NCBI RefSeq assembly: GCF_014204945.1
Contig: NZ_JACHMN010000003.1
Span: 1,612,001 to 1,676,000, forward strand
Length of the DNA: 64,000 bases
Direction: 5' to 3'
DNA from: Allocatelliglobosispora scoriae
GTDB taxonomy: Bacteria; Actinomycetota; Actinomycetes; Mycobacteriales; Micromonosporaceae
Within the stretch, counting starts at the first letter, position 1, and each line of letters starts with the position of its first letter. The position numbers were made by a program, and so were the translations under genes. Under the pieces are notes generated by a model. That model ran no database searches and was not told where the DNA came from. It was given only the letters and a program-made list of their open reading frames with translations. Positions 1 through 9,400 of this stretch are shown in pieces.

Positions 1-1078
1 GGCCGTTCTTGCCCGGAGTCAGCAGCTTCATCAGGTTGACCAGGTTGGTGCCGTAGAGCTGCGACGCCTGCGTCGGCAGTCGGCCGGGCAGGTCGGTGTA
101 GCCGATGATCGTCACGCCGTTGTCGGTGACGATCGCCTGGCCTGCGACGGAACCGGCGACGTTGCCACCCTGCGCGGCGGCCATGTCGACGATGACGCTG
201 CCCGAACGCATGCTCGCGACATGCTCGGCGGAGATCAGCTTCGGTGCCGGGCGGCCCGGGATCAGCGCCGTGGTGATGATGATGTCGACCTCGGCGGCCT
301 GCTCGGCGTAGATCTCGGCGGCACGGCGGTCGTAGTCGGCGGAGGTCGCCTTGGCGTACCCGTCGAGACTCGCCTCCTGCTCGACCTCGACGGCGAGGAA
401 GTCGCCGCCGAGCGAGCGCACCTGCTCCGCGACCTCGGGTCGCGGGTCGGTGGCGCGCACGATCGCGCCGAGGCTGCTGGCCGCACCGATCGCGGCGAGT
501 CCGGCGACGCCGGCGCCCGCGATGAGCACCTTCGCCGGGGGGACCTTGCCGGCCGCCGTGACCTGACCGGCGAAGAACCGGCCGAACGCGTGCGCCGCCT
601 CGACGACCGCGCGGTAACCGGCGATGTTGGCCATGGAGCTGAGCACGTCGAGGGACTGGGCGCGCGAGATGCGCGGCACCGCGTCCATCGCGAGCGCCGT
701 GATCGGCCGCCGCGCGAGGCTCTCCACCAGGTCCGGGTTGAGCGCGGGGCTGAGGAGGCTGATGAGCGTCGCACCGTCGCGCAGCTCGTCGATCTCGGCG
801 GTGGCCGGTGCGTTGACCTTGAGCACGATGTCGGACTGCCAGGTCTCGTCGTGGCTGCCGATCTTCGCCCCCGCCGCCACGTAGGCGTCGTCGGCGAAGC
901 TCGACTTCACGCCGGCGCTGGTCTCGATCACGACCTCGAACCCGAGCGCGAGCAACTGGCGCACCGTCGACGGCGTCGCCGCCACCCGGGTCTCGCCCGC
1001 ATGCGACTCCGCGACCACACCGATCCGCTGGACCATGGTCGTGATGTCCTCAGGCTGCTCTATGTCCTGTTGTCCCAC
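1..1078 (-). CDS. pntA: NAD(P) transhydrogenase subunit alpha, 3' end outside window
   Basis: This is the dehydrogenase-domain subunit of the proton-translocating NAD(P) transhydrogenase, which binds NAD(H) and works with the membrane subunits PntAB/PntB to make NADPH. Reading leftward from the start, the N-terminus has IGVVAESHAGETRVAATP, typical of the PntA/alanine dehydrogenase N-terminal domain. A Rossmann motif GAGVAGLAAIGAASSLGA follows near residue 180, then the family segment IIITTALIPGRPAP near residue 290. About 359 codons are visible and the stop lies off the left edge. The other subunits would be expected further left. I chose the GTG at 1078 because GGAG sits 7 nt upstream. An ATG at 1036 in the same frame is the alternative and gives a start closer to the conserved region. 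Alanine dehydrogenase is less likely because of the TALIPGRPAP block. Confidence 0.9.
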   Translation of the reverse strand, partial: MGQQDIEQPEDITTMVQRIGVVAESHAGETRVAATPSTVRQLLALGFEVVIETSAGVKSSFADDAYVAAGAKIGSHDETWQSDIVLKVNAPATAEIDELRDGATLISLLSPALNPDLVESLARRPITALAMDAVPRISRAQSLDVLSSMANIAGYRAVVEAAHAFGRFFAGQVTAAGKVPPAKVLIAGAGVAGLAAIGAASSLGAIVRATDPRPEVAEQVRSLGGDFLAVEVEQEASLDGYAKATSADYDRRAAEIYAEQAAEVDIIITTALIPGRPAPKLISAEHVASMRSGSVIVDMAAAQGGNVAGSVAGQAIVTDNGVTIIGYTDLPGRLPTQASQLYGTNLVNLMKLLTPGKNG

Positions 1079-1385
1079 TTGTTGTCTCCAGTCGTTCGGT
1101 GACCCACAGACTAGATCAGAGAAGGTGCCATTCCTATGGACGGTGCGGCTCGTCTCAGGATGGGCGACGCGCGTCGGCTAACCCCAGCAACAAAGGCTGA
1201 TCGGCGGCGTCGGGCCGCAGTCGGACCATCGTCGCGTGGCATCCGCGAAGCAGGCAAGGCATGTGACTTAATCGATGTATGTGGTGTTCGTCATGCGTCC
1301 CGGAGGTTGGGATGTACACCCCTGGTTGTAGGCCGGCATACCGCGTGGGGTTGAGGCGTGGCAACCACGGGTGAATGTGCGGACG

Positions 1386-1498
1386 CCCTGACTGCTGGAA
1401 GCTGTCAGGGGGAGGTCGAGCCTTGGGCGCGACTGCGGGCCGGAGACGGGGCTCGGTGAATCAGGGCTCGCATGGGCTCGATCGCCACCGCCCCGTCT
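1386..1498. other. gene-free stretch 1079-1534 with possible RNA structure
   Basis: No convincing gene lies between 1079 and 1534. The stretch holds a hairpin CCCTGAC (1386-1392)/GTCAGGG (1404-1410) and a longer perfect 9-bp inverted repeat AGACGGGGC (1444-1452)/GCCCCGTCT (1490-1498). The loop of the latter contains three GGGCTCG-like repeats. It sits about 300 bp upstream of pntA and downstream of the SRPBCC gene, so it could belong to the pntA leader or to the 3' end of the SRPBCC transcript. I could not match it to a known riboswitch or small RNA. Confidence 0.3.
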
Positions 1499-1511
1499 AC
1501 GGCCCCCACGC

Positions 1512-1531
1512 CCACCGACCGGAATCGGTGG
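1512..1531 (-). terminator. hairpin after SRPBCC gene
   Basis: CCACCGA and TCGGTGG pair as a 7-bp stem with a 6-nt loop (ccggaa), 3 bp beyond the stop codon of the leftward SRPBCC gene. There is no U-tract, as is usual for actinobacterial terminators. Confidence 0.45.
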
Positions 1532-1534
1532 TGC

Positions 1535-1960
1535 TCACCGGCCGGCCCGCTCCGCGGCGGCCTTGAAGCCGGCGTTCTCCAGGGCGAGGGACGCGCGCAG
1601 CAGGGCGCCGAAGGCGATGCCGAAGAGGCGGGCGCCCCGCCCGGTGACCTCGATGGCCAGCGTGTTGCGGCAGCCGCTCGGGGTCGGCTCCACGAGGTGG
1701 GATCCGGTCATCGACAGCCCCATCCGCCGGGTCCGCCAGGAGAAGGCCCGGCCCTCGTCGAGGTGGTCGACGGTCCAGAGTGCCGTGCTCTGCCCCGGCT
1801 GCTTGATCCGGGCCGAGCTGCCGACCCGCAGTGGTCCCTGATCGACCCGGTCGACCCGCTGCATCGTGGTGGTGAGGGACGGCCACTTCTCGACATCGGT
1901 GGTGAGCTGCCACACGACCTCGGTCGGCGCGTCGATCGCGACGGTGTTCTCCCATCTCAT
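1535..1960 (-). CDS. SRPBCC (polyketide cyclase/START-like) family protein
   Basis: A 141-residue single-domain protein of the SRPBCC/START helix-grip fold. It opens with the usual strand and helix (MRWENTVAIDAPTEVVWQL, then DVEKWPSL) and has the central strand GSSARIKQPG and a long C-terminal helix. Such proteins bind hydrophobic ligands in a cavity. The ligand cannot be read from the sequence. The gene is divergent from a TetR regulator with only 23 bp between the two start codons. A perfect palindrome lies in that gap and overlaps the TetR start, so the TetR protein probably represses both genes. A ligand-binding protein paired with its own repressor suggests a response to a small hydrophobic molecule, which is inference. 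Start ATG at 1960 fits the family; no ribosome-binding site is obvious. Confidence 0.88.
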   Translation of the reverse strand: MRWENTVAIDAPTEVVWQLTTDVEKWPSLTTTMQRVDRVDQGPLRVGSSARIKQPGQSTALWTVDHLDEGRAFSWRTRRMGLSMTGSHLVEPTPSGCRNTLAIEVTGRGARLFGIAFGALLRASLALENAGFKAAAERAGR

Positions 1961-1967
1961 GCAATCA

Positions 1968-1985
1968 ATGTACCATCTGGTACAT
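1968..1985. promoter_or_regulatory. TetR operator between divergent genes
   Basis: ATGTACCA and TGGTACAT are perfect 8-bp arms around a 2-bp centre (TC). The site lies between the SRPBCC start (1960) and the TetR start (1984) and includes the first two bases of the TetR ATG. Its position and symmetry fit a TetR-type operator controlling both genes. The short spacing implies one or both transcripts have almost no leader. Confidence 0.75.
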
Positions 1986-2532
1986 GACTGGTGCCGATCC
2001 CAAGGAGCTCCTGCTCGGCCGCGTGATCGACTTCCTGGCGGCGTCCGGGATCACCGGCAAGAGCCTGCGGGAGATCGCGATCGGCGCGGGGACCAGCCAC
2101 CGGATGCTGATCTATCACTTCGGCTCGCGGGAGGGCCTGCTCGCGGCGGTCGTCGCCGTCATCGAGGCGCAGCAGCGCTCGGCGATGGCCGCGATGGCGG
2201 GGGAGTCGTCGCGCGAGCTGATGACGGCGCTCTGGCGGCAGGTCTCCGATCCGGCGATCCTGCCGTTCGTGCGGCTCTTCTTCGAGATCGTCGGCCAAGC
2301 CGTGCAGGGCGTGCCCGGCACCGAGCGGCTGTTGGCGACGCTGACCGAGCCGTGGCTCGCCGAGGGCGCTGCGACGGCCGAGCGGGTCGGCGCAGCGTTC
2401 GATCCCGCGGTGATCCGGATGGGAGTCGCCGTCACCAGGGGACTGCTGCTCGACCTGCTGGCAGGCGCCGACCCCGCCGAGGTGACCGCGTCCTACCAGC
2501 GCTTCGTCGCACTGGTCGCCCCGGAGTCCTGA
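1984..2532 (+). CDS. TetR/AcrR family transcriptional regulator
   Basis: A 182-residue TetR-family repressor. The N-terminal helix-turn-helix reads SLREIAIGAGTSHRMLIYHF followed by GSREGLLAAVVAV, at about residues 24-50. The rest is the ligand-binding, dimerising helical domain. It is divergent from the SRPBCC gene and its start codon lies within the palindrome at 1968-1985, so autoregulation together with repression of the SRPBCC gene is likely. The ATG at 1984 gives the usual short N-terminus before helix 1. A start this close to the operator suggests a leaderless message. The ligand is unknown. Confidence 0.92.
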   Translation: MTGADPKELLLGRVIDFLAASGITGKSLREIAIGAGTSHRMLIYHFGSREGLLAAVVAVIEAQQRSAMAAMAGESSRELMTALWRQVSDPAILPFVRLFFEIVGQAVQGVPGTERLLATLTEPWLAEGAATAERVGAAFDPAVIRMGVAVTRGLLLDLLAGADPAEVTASYQRFVALVAPES

Positions 2533-2596
2533 CGCTGGTGATCGGTTGGCGGGCGGCGGTTGCGGCGACGATCCTGTCGGCATGGTGCGGCCCAAG

Positions 2597-2625
2597 ATCG
2601 CCGCAACTCTTCAAGAGTTGGTCCT
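2597..2625. repeat. CAACTCTT palindrome family, copy 1 (asymmetric form)
   Basis: Core CAACTCTT-c-AAGAGTTG at 2604-2620, flanked on the left by AGATCGCCG and on the right by GTCCTA. The copy at 12160-12190 is nearly the same sequence in inverted orientation. See the other copies near 11537, 20101 and 41874. Confidence 0.8.
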
Positions 2626-2721
2626 AAAACCCCGGCCTCCGCGCGGCCGGGTACATCGTGGTGCATTGGGTCCGGGTGCGATGGGGCGCCGAGGCCTTGG
2701 CGATCGCGGCGGACTTCGGGA

Positions 2722-2776
2722 GTTGATCCTGACTTTTATGGCGGTTTTCGCGGCGTGTCCAGCATTAAAGTTCAGG
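2722..2776. repeat. 55-bp dispersed element, copy A, at the 3' end of the amine oxidase gene
   Basis: Begins GTTGATCCTGACTTTTAT and ends CGGCGTGTCCAGCATTAAA then gTTCAGG, with a diverged middle. Its two ends are imperfect inverted repeats of each other (CCTGACTTTTAT against ATTAAAGTTCAGG). The TGA stop of the leftward amine oxidase gene lies inside its right end. Two further copies form the inverted pair at 13634-13754. It may act as a terminator. Confidence 0.8.
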
Positions 2777-4394
2777 GGTTTGCGGGAGCTAGGTGGCGGG
2801 CCGGGCGGGCGGCCGTGAGGTCGGCGAGGACCTCTCGGGCGGCCTCGATGCCGCTCGCCGCGGCGCCGTTCATGAAGCCCTGGAACTCATAGGAGCAGTG
2901 CTCCCCGGCGAAGTGCACGTTGCCCTGGCGGACCTTCTCGTACCCGGCGTAGCGCGACACGTAGCCGACCGGCCAGAACGAATAGGCACCCCGGGTCAGC
3001 GGGTCGAGGTGCCACGCCGAGAGCGCGGCCTTCCCGGTGAACACGCCGGGCAACCCCGGAAAGGCGGGCGCGGCGTCCGCGACGGTCGCCCTCGCCAGCG
3101 CGGCGACGCCCCGATCGCTCTCGGTCAAGAACGCGGCGGGTACGGAGACCCGCCGCGCCGCGTCGCCGCCGAGGTAGTTGTTGAGGATCCCGCTCGCCCC
3201 GGCCTGCCCGAGGCTGGGCTGCCACAGGCACTGGAAGCCGCGATCGCTGAAGGCCTGCCCGTTGCTGACGCCCGGCCAGGCACCGCGACCCTGGAAGATC
3301 CGGCTGCTGAACTGCATGTTCAGCTTGGTGCAGGCGCCCATCCGCATCGCGGCGATGCCGGCGGTCTTGCGGGCGTCGAACCCGGCTCCGCTGACGTCGA
3401 TGCGCTGCAGGACGCCGAGCGGCAGGGCGAGGACCGTGTGGTCGGCGACGACCTCGCGGGTGGCGCCCGACACCTGGAAGGTGAGCACCTGCCGCCCGTC
3501 GGTGCGGGTCCGCACGGCGAGCAGCGTCCAGCCGGTCCGGATGCTCTCCGGCGGCAGCGCGGCGGCGATCGCCTGGGGCAGCAGGTCGTTGCCGCCGCGG
3601 ATGCGGTAACGCTCGTCGGACTCGCCCCAGACCGCGAGCTTGCGCGCCTCGGGCTGGTAGCCGAGCACGTAGACGAGGCCGAGGGCGGAGATCTCGCCGG
3701 TCTCGGCGCCGTACTCGGTGCGGTAGGCGACATCGAGGAATCGGCCGAGCGGGGAGTCGTGGCCGCCCGGTACGCGGGTGTCGATCCACTCCGCGACGCT
3801 CATCCGGTCCAGTGCCCGGGCGGCGGGGGTCGCGGCCGACCAGGTCGCCTCGGGCAGGCAGTCCTGGAGGTCGCGGCGGAGGCGACGGCGTACGGGTTGG
3901 AAGTCGGCGTCGGCCCGCAGCGGATCGTAGTAGCCGCCGAGGAAGTGCAGCACCTCGTCGGAGCCCTTCGGCGCTGCCCGGAGCACGTCCACCTTGCCCA
4001 GGCCGAAGCGCCGGACCAGGCGGTGCATCGTGGTGTGACCGGTGTCGATGAGTTCGCCGCCCCACTCGGAGAGCTGCCCGTCGGCGAAGTGGCCGCGCAG
4101 GGTGCGCACGCGTCCGCCGACCCGGCCGCTCGCCTCGTAGATCGTGCCGGTCCGGCCCGCGTCGGCGAGGGTCAGCGCGGCGGTGAGCCCGGCGAGTCCA
4201 CCCCCGACGATGGCGATGACGGGTCCGCGCCGCGGGTCTTCGCGGGGCCGCGGAGGTGCGCCGACGGCGGCGAGCGCGGCGGTGGCGCCGATTCCACGCA
4301 ACAACGTACGTCGATCGAGTGACATCGCGGCGGGTCCGGTGGCGGGTGTGCGGAGGAGTCGCTGCAGCGCGTGCATCATCGGGCTATGTGCCAT
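2772..4394 (-). CDS. flavin-dependent amine oxidase, Tat-exported
   Basis: An FAD-dependent oxidase of the monoamine/L-amino-acid oxidase family that oxidises an amine to an imine with release of H2O2. A twin-arginine signal (DRRTLLRGIGATAALAAVG) precedes the FAD-binding motif VIAIVGGGLAGLTAALTLADAG. The GGRVRT box follows, and the C-terminal FAD segment GNVHFAGEHCSYEFQGFMNGA lies near the end. Length is about 540 residues, normal for the family. The reading frame is open far upstream, into the divergent channel gene. I placed the start at the ATG at 4394. ATGs at 4379, 4376 and 4325 are also possible and none has a clear ribosome-binding site. The protein should act outside the membrane, exported folded with its flavin. 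The substrate cannot be deduced. The gene stands alone and ends in a dispersed repeat. Confidence 0.88.
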   Translation of the reverse strand: MAHSPMMHALQRLLRTPATGPAAMSLDRRTLLRGIGATAALAAVGAPPRPREDPRRGPVIAIVGGGLAGLTAALTLADAGRTGTIYEASGRVGGRVRTLRGHFADGQLSEWGGELIDTGHTTMHRLVRRFGLGKVDVLRAAPKGSDEVLHFLGGYYDPLRADADFQPVRRRLRRDLQDCLPEATWSAATPAARALDRMSVAEWIDTRVPGGHDSPLGRFLDVAYRTEYGAETGEISALGLVYVLGYQPEARKLAVWGESDERYRIRGGNDLLPQAIAAALPPESIRTGWTLLAVRTRTDGRQVLTFQVSGATREVVADHTVLALPLGVLQRIDVSGAGFDARKTAGIAAMRMGACTKLNMQFSSRIFQGRGAWPGVSNGQAFSDRGFQCLWQPSLGQAGASGILNNYLGGDAARRVSVPAAFLTESDRGVAALARATVADAAPAFPGLPGVFTGKAALSAWHLDPLTRGAYSFWPVGYVSRYAGYEKVRQGNVHFAGEHCSYEFQGFMNGAAASGIEAAREVLADLTAARPARHLAPANP

Positions 4395-4482
4395 CGCGCA
4401 ACTATGCACGGTGAAACGGACAAAATGGCTGACAAATTGTCCGTTATTCTGAAAAAACTGGACATGCGGCATGATAGTTCGC

Positions 4483-6363
4483 ATGAGTAGCCTGTCGGCA
4501 CGCTTGCGGTACTGGTTCGACAACACGATGGCGCGCGGCACTCCGGCCCTCGTCGGCCTGCTCGGCTTCGCCACCCTCGCCGTCCTGATCGTGGTCTCCT
4601 TCTATCTCCTCGCGGTCGGCGACCGCACCGACGGCTACGGCAACCCGCGTACCCCCGCCCAGATGCTGTGGGAGAGCCTCACCGCGGTCCTCGGCCTCTA
4701 CTACGCGCCCACCAGCGGCCACTGGCAGATCCTGCTCGGCTGGCTGCTGCTCGGCCTCGGCGGCCTCTTCATCACCAGCGCCTTCATCGGCGTCATCAGC
4801 TCCGGCATCAGCGGCAAGCTCGACGAACTGCGCCGGGGCAGGTCCCATGTGGAGGAGACCGGCCACACCGTCCTGCTCGGCTGGTCGGACCAGATCTTCA
4901 TGCTCCTCGGCGAGCTCGCCGCCGCGGGCAACGGCCGCCGGGGCGTCGCCGTCATCCTGGCGTCCCGAGACAAGGCCGAGATGGAGGACGCCATCCGGGC
5001 CCGGATCCCCCGCGGCGCGCTGCGGGTCGTCTGCCGGACCGGCAGCCCGCTCGACCCCGCCGACCTCGACCTCGTCAACCCGGGCCGGGCCCGGGCCATC
5101 CTGCTCGTCAACGACCACGAGGACGACGACGCCGACATCCGGGTCATCAAGACCCTGCTCGCCGCGCGTGACACCGGGGAGATCCCGGTCGTCGCCTGCG
5201 TGCAGCACAGCGCCAACGCCGGGGCCGCCGGTCTCGCCGCCGACGGGCGGGCGATCGTGCTCGACGCGAGCGAGATCACGGCCCGGCTGCTGGTCCAGAC
5301 CGCCCGGCAGCCCGGGCTCTTCGACATCTATCTGGAGCTGCTCGACTTCGCCGGGCAGGAGATCCACCTGCGGGCGGAGCCCGCGCTCACCGGGCACACC
5401 TTCGGGGAGGCGCTGTTGGCGTACCCCCGGGTGGGTGTGATCGGGCTCGTGCCCGGCGGCGGACGGCCCCGGCTGAACCCGCCGATGTCGACGCGCCTCG
5501 GCGCGGACGACCGGCTCATCGTGATCGACGCGGACGCGGCCCCGAAGCCCTACGCGCCGGTCTCCGCAGTGCGGCCCGCGACCTGCGCGCCCGTGCCCGA
5601 ACCCGGCCCCGACCACACGCTCGTCCTCGGCTGGAGCCCCCGGGCGGCGCGGATGCTCGCCGAACTCGACGCCTATGTGGTGCCCGGGTCGACCGCGCTC
5701 GTCGTCTCACGCGAGCCGGTGGCCCTCCTCGCGCTGCCCCGGCTCGCGGTCGAGACGCTGCGCGGCGACCCGACCGACCGTGCAGTGCTCGACGAGGTGG
5801 AGCTGGCACCCTTCAGCCGGGTCGTCGTGCTCTGCGAGGACCACGGCGAGCCCGCACTCGCCGACGCCCGCACCCTCGTCACGCTGCTGCACCTGCGCGA
5901 CATCATCGCCCGCACCGGGCACACCTGCACCGTCGTGAGCGAGATGCGCGACGACCGCGACCGGGTCCTCGCCGAGGTGGCCGGGGCCGACGACTTCGTC
6001 GTCAGCCAGCGCCTGATCAGCCTGCTGATGACCCAGCTCGCGCAGACGCCCGAGCTGCGCGGGGTCTTCGAGGACCTCTTCGACCCGGCCGGTGCGGAGC
6101 TCTACCTCCACCCCGTGACGCGCTACGCCGTCTCCGGCCGGGCCACGACCTTCGCCGAACTCGTCGCCGCGGCGGCCTCGATCGGGCAGACCGCGGTCGG
6201 CTACCGGCGCGCCGGAGCCGGACCCGTGCTGAGCCCGCCGAAGGATCTCGAGCTCGCCTTCGAGGCGGGCGACATGCTCATCGTCCTGGCCGACGGGGTC
6301 ATCCGCTCCGCACCGGCGGCGCCGCGACAGCTGAGCGTCCTGCAGGCGGAGCAGGTGGGTTGA
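4483..6363 (+). CDS. CASTOR/POLLUX-like ion channel with two RCK (TrkA-N-like) domains
   Basis: A membrane protein of about 626 residues. One hydrophobic segment (VGLLGFATLAVLIVVSFYLL) is followed by a pore-like stretch ending in a second segment (WLLLGLGGLFITSAFIGVIS). Two nucleotide-binding RCK modules then begin HTVLLGWSDQIF and HTLVLGWSPRAA. This is the layout of the bacterial relatives of plant CASTOR/POLLUX cation channels, and it is often annotated as a potassium transporter TrkA-N protein. It probably gates cation flow in response to a ligand bound at the RCK domains, which is family inference. The ATG at 4483 is preferred over the ATG at 4471 because it starts nearer the first membrane segment. 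It is divergent from the amine oxidase and convergent with the GH87-like gene. Confidence 0.85.
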   Translation: MSSLSARLRYWFDNTMARGTPALVGLLGFATLAVLIVVSFYLLAVGDRTDGYGNPRTPAQMLWESLTAVLGLYYAPTSGHWQILLGWLLLGLGGLFITSAFIGVISSGISGKLDELRRGRSHVEETGHTVLLGWSDQIFMLLGELAAAGNGRRGVAVILASRDKAEMEDAIRARIPRGALRVVCRTGSPLDPADLDLVNPGRARAILLVNDHEDDDADIRVIKTLLAARDTGEIPVVACVQHSANAGAAGLAADGRAIVLDASEITARLLVQTARQPGLFDIYLELLDFAGQEIHLRAEPALTGHTFGEALLAYPRVGVIGLVPGGGRPRLNPPMSTRLGADDRLIVIDADAAPKPYAPVSAVRPATCAPVPEPGPDHTLVLGWSPRAARMLAELDAYVVPGSTALVVSREPVALLALPRLAVETLRGDPTDRAVLDEVELAPFSRVVVLCEDHGEPALADARTLVTLLHLRDIIARTGHTCTVVSEMRDDRDRVLAEVAGADDFVVSQRLISLLMTQLAQTPELRGVFEDLFDPAGAELYLHPVTRYAVSGRATTFAELVAAAASIGQTAVGYRRAGAGPVLSPPKDLELAFEAGDMLIVLADGVIRSAPAAPRQLSVLQAEQVG

Positions 6364-6365
6364 GG

Positions 6366-6399
6366 GACGGGCGGACACCCCGGCAGGTGCCCGCCCGTC
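6366..6399. terminator. bidirectional terminator between convergent genes
   Basis: GACGGGCGG (6366-6374) pairs with CCGCCCGTC (6391-6399), and after one mismatch CACC pairs with GGTG. It begins 2 bp after the channel gene stop and lies 15 bp beyond the stop of the leftward GH87-like gene, so it can serve both. Confidence 0.75.
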
Positions 6400-6414
6400 G
6401 CCGAGCCGATCAGC

Positions 6415-9400
6415 TCACGAGCCGAAGACCGAGAAGCCGGAGATCTGGCCGCTGGAGCCACCGCTGTTGGCGGTGATGTTCAGGCGGACATGGCGGATGG
6501 TCGTCGACGTGAAGGTGATCGTCACGGTGTTGCCGGTGGCCGGGTTGAAGGTGTAACCCGCCGACGCGACGACCGGAGTGAAGGTCGTCCCGTCCGTGGA
6601 GCCCAGCACCGAGAGCGTCTCGGTCCGGCTCGCCCACGACGCCGACGGCGGCAGGTTGAGCACCACCGAGCCGACCGCCTGCGCCGAGCCCAGGTCCACG
6701 GTGAGAGTCGACGGGAACCCGACGCCCTCCCAGTAGGAGCTGGTGTTGCCGTCGGTGGCGTTGCCCGGCAGGTAGGTCTGCGTCGAGCCGGACGCCGTCG
6801 TGGGGCGGTTGAGCGCGAGGTCGGGACGCCCCACCCCCATGACGGCGAACTCCGCGAGCTGCGCCGCCGGCCAGGCCGAGTTGCCGGTGACGGTGACCCG
6901 GACGAACCGGCTCGACGTCCCGGCGGGCAGGCCGATGGTGACCGAGCCGCCGGGGTTGAAGGCGTACGCCGCCGAGGCGACCAGCGTCGTGAAGGCCGAT
7001 CCGTCGCCGCTGCCGAGAACCGACAGGGTCTGGGTACGCGCGCCCCACGCCGGCGGCACCGAGAGCACGACCGACGACAGCGTGCTCGCCGAGCCGAGGT
7101 CCACCGTGATCCACTGCGGGAAGGCGTTGTTGGCGCTCTCCCAGTAGGTACCCGGGTTGCCGTCCACCGCATTGCCGCCGCCGTAGGACTGCGAGACGCT
7201 CGACGTCGTGGTGGCCTTGCCCAGCGCCAGGTTCGTCGTCGTGGCGGTGGTCCCCGTGCCGGTGAGGGCCACGGCCAGCGTCGGGTTGGTCGCGTTGCTC
7301 GCCACGGTGAGCGTGCCGCTCGCCGCTCCGGTCGCGGTGGGGGCGAAGCGGACCGTCGCGGTGCAGCTCGCACCCGCCGCCAGCGCCGAGCCGCAGGTGG
7401 TGGACTGCGTGAACGCGCCGGACACCGTGACCGAGCCGATCGACGCGGCGACCGTGCCGGAGTTGGTGACCGTCACGGTCTGCCCGGCACTCGTCGAGCC
7501 GACCGTCTGGTTGCCGAAACCGAGCGATGTCGGCGAGGCGACGAGCGTCGCCGTCCCGACCGTCGTGCCCGTGCCGGTGAGCGCCACGGTCAGCGTCGGG
7601 TTGGTGGCGTTGCTCGCCACGGTCAGCGAGCCGCTCGCCGGACCGGTCGCGGTGGGGGCGAAGCGGGCCGAGACGGTGCAGGACGCGCCGGCCGCGATCG
7701 CCGAGCCGCAGGTGGTGGTCTGCAAGAACGCCCCGGAGACCGTGATGCCGGAGACGGCCGCCGAGACCGTGCCGGTGTTGGTGACCGTCACCGTCTGCGG
7801 CGCGCCGGTGGTGCCGACGGCCTGGTTGCCGAAGGCGATCGACGACGGCGACGCCGCCAGGGTCGCCGTGCCGCCACCGGTGCCGGGGAAGACCGCGAAC
7901 TCCGAGATCTGCCCCGCCGGCCAGCCGGTGTTGCCGGTGATGGCGAGGCGGACGTAGCGGACCGACGAGTTCGGCAGCCCGATGGTGACGGTGTTGCCGG
8001 TCGCGGGGTCGAAGACCCGGCCCGCCGCACCGGAGAGCGGCGCCCAGTCGGTGCCGTTGCTGCTGCCCAGAACCGTGATCGTCTCGGTACGCGTCGCCCA
8101 CGACGGGGCCGGCGGCAGGTGGAGCCGGACCGAGCCGACCACGACGACCGAGCCGAGGTCGACCGTGAGGGTCTGCGGGAAGGCGTTGGCCGCGCTCTCC
8201 CAGTAGGTCGTGGTGTTGCCGTCGTTGGCCTGGCCGGGGCCGAAGCCGCCGGTCGAGCTGCTGGCGGTGATCGGGGCGCCCTGGGCCAGGTTGGTCGTGG
8301 AGCTGATGCCCAGGCCGGTGAGGCTCGCGCCGATCGGGGTCTGCGTCCCGCTGTTGGTGATCGCGATGGTGCCGGTGACGGCGCCGCCCGCCGTCGGTGA
8401 GAACCGTGCGGTGATGGTGCAGGACGCCCCGGCCGCGAGAGTGCTGGGGCAGGCGTTGGTCTGGCTGAAGCCGGCGCTCGCCGTGATCGACGAGACCGTG
8501 ATCGGGGCGGTGCCCGGGTTGGCGAGCGTGAGCGTCTGCGGCGCGCTCGTCGAGCCGACGTTGACCGAGCCGAACTGCAGGCTCGTCGGCGTGACGGTCG
8601 GCGGCGTGATCACCACGTTGGAGCCGGTGCTGCCGACGAGCGAGAGCACCGTCGGGCTGCCCGGCTGGTTGCTCGGGATGGTGAGGGTGCCGGTCGTGGT
8701 CCCCGCTGCCGACGGCGTGAAGGAGACGTTGACCTGGCACCAGACGTTGGGGTCGCCGGGCGAGCTCAGTGCCAGCGTCGTGCCGCACGGGTGGCCCGAG
8801 TCCGGGGTGACGGTGAAACCGCTGCTCGCCGAGACCGCGCCGATCGTCGCGGCGGCGGCGGCCGCGTTGAAGATCGTCACTTTCTGGCTGGGCGTGGCCT
8901 GGCCGACGGTGGCGTTGTGGAAGGTCGTGGTCGTCGGGAAGGCGTAGAGCAGGGCGGTCGGCGGCAGCCCGCAGGCCGTCGTCGACCAGCCGGAGTTGCC
9001 GCTGCCCTGGTTGAGGGTGAAGCCGCTGTTGCAGTTGAAGACGCCCGCCGTGCCGACGCCCGTCGCCACCGTGCCGGAGACGGCGGCCGAGCCGGGCCCC
9101 TGGAGCTGGAAGACGAAGGTGCCGACGTTGGTCACGGTGTTGTTGCTGATCGTGATGCCGGTCGCGGTGTTGCCGTTGACGCCCTGGGTGGTGACGCCCG
9201 CACCGACCGGCGGCGCCTGGTTCTGCAGGTGGAACGCCGCGCCGGGGCTGTCCACGATCTCGTTGTTGGTTATGTTGACGGTGCTGGCGATCGGGCCGTC
9301 GAGGGGCCAGGTCCAGATCGCGCCGACGTGGTAGTCCCAGCCCGGATCGAACTGGCCGGTACGCACCAGCCGGTTGCCGGTGATCGTGGTGACCCCGGCG

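Noticed and set aside
105-1102. Plus-strand frames at the left edge
   Set aside because: Antisense to pntA, whose product has Rossmann and family motifs.
1386-1498. Match to a known riboswitch, 4.5S RNA, RNase P RNA or tmRNA
   Set aside because: None of the conserved core sequences of these RNAs that I know is present; kept only as a weak structural observation.
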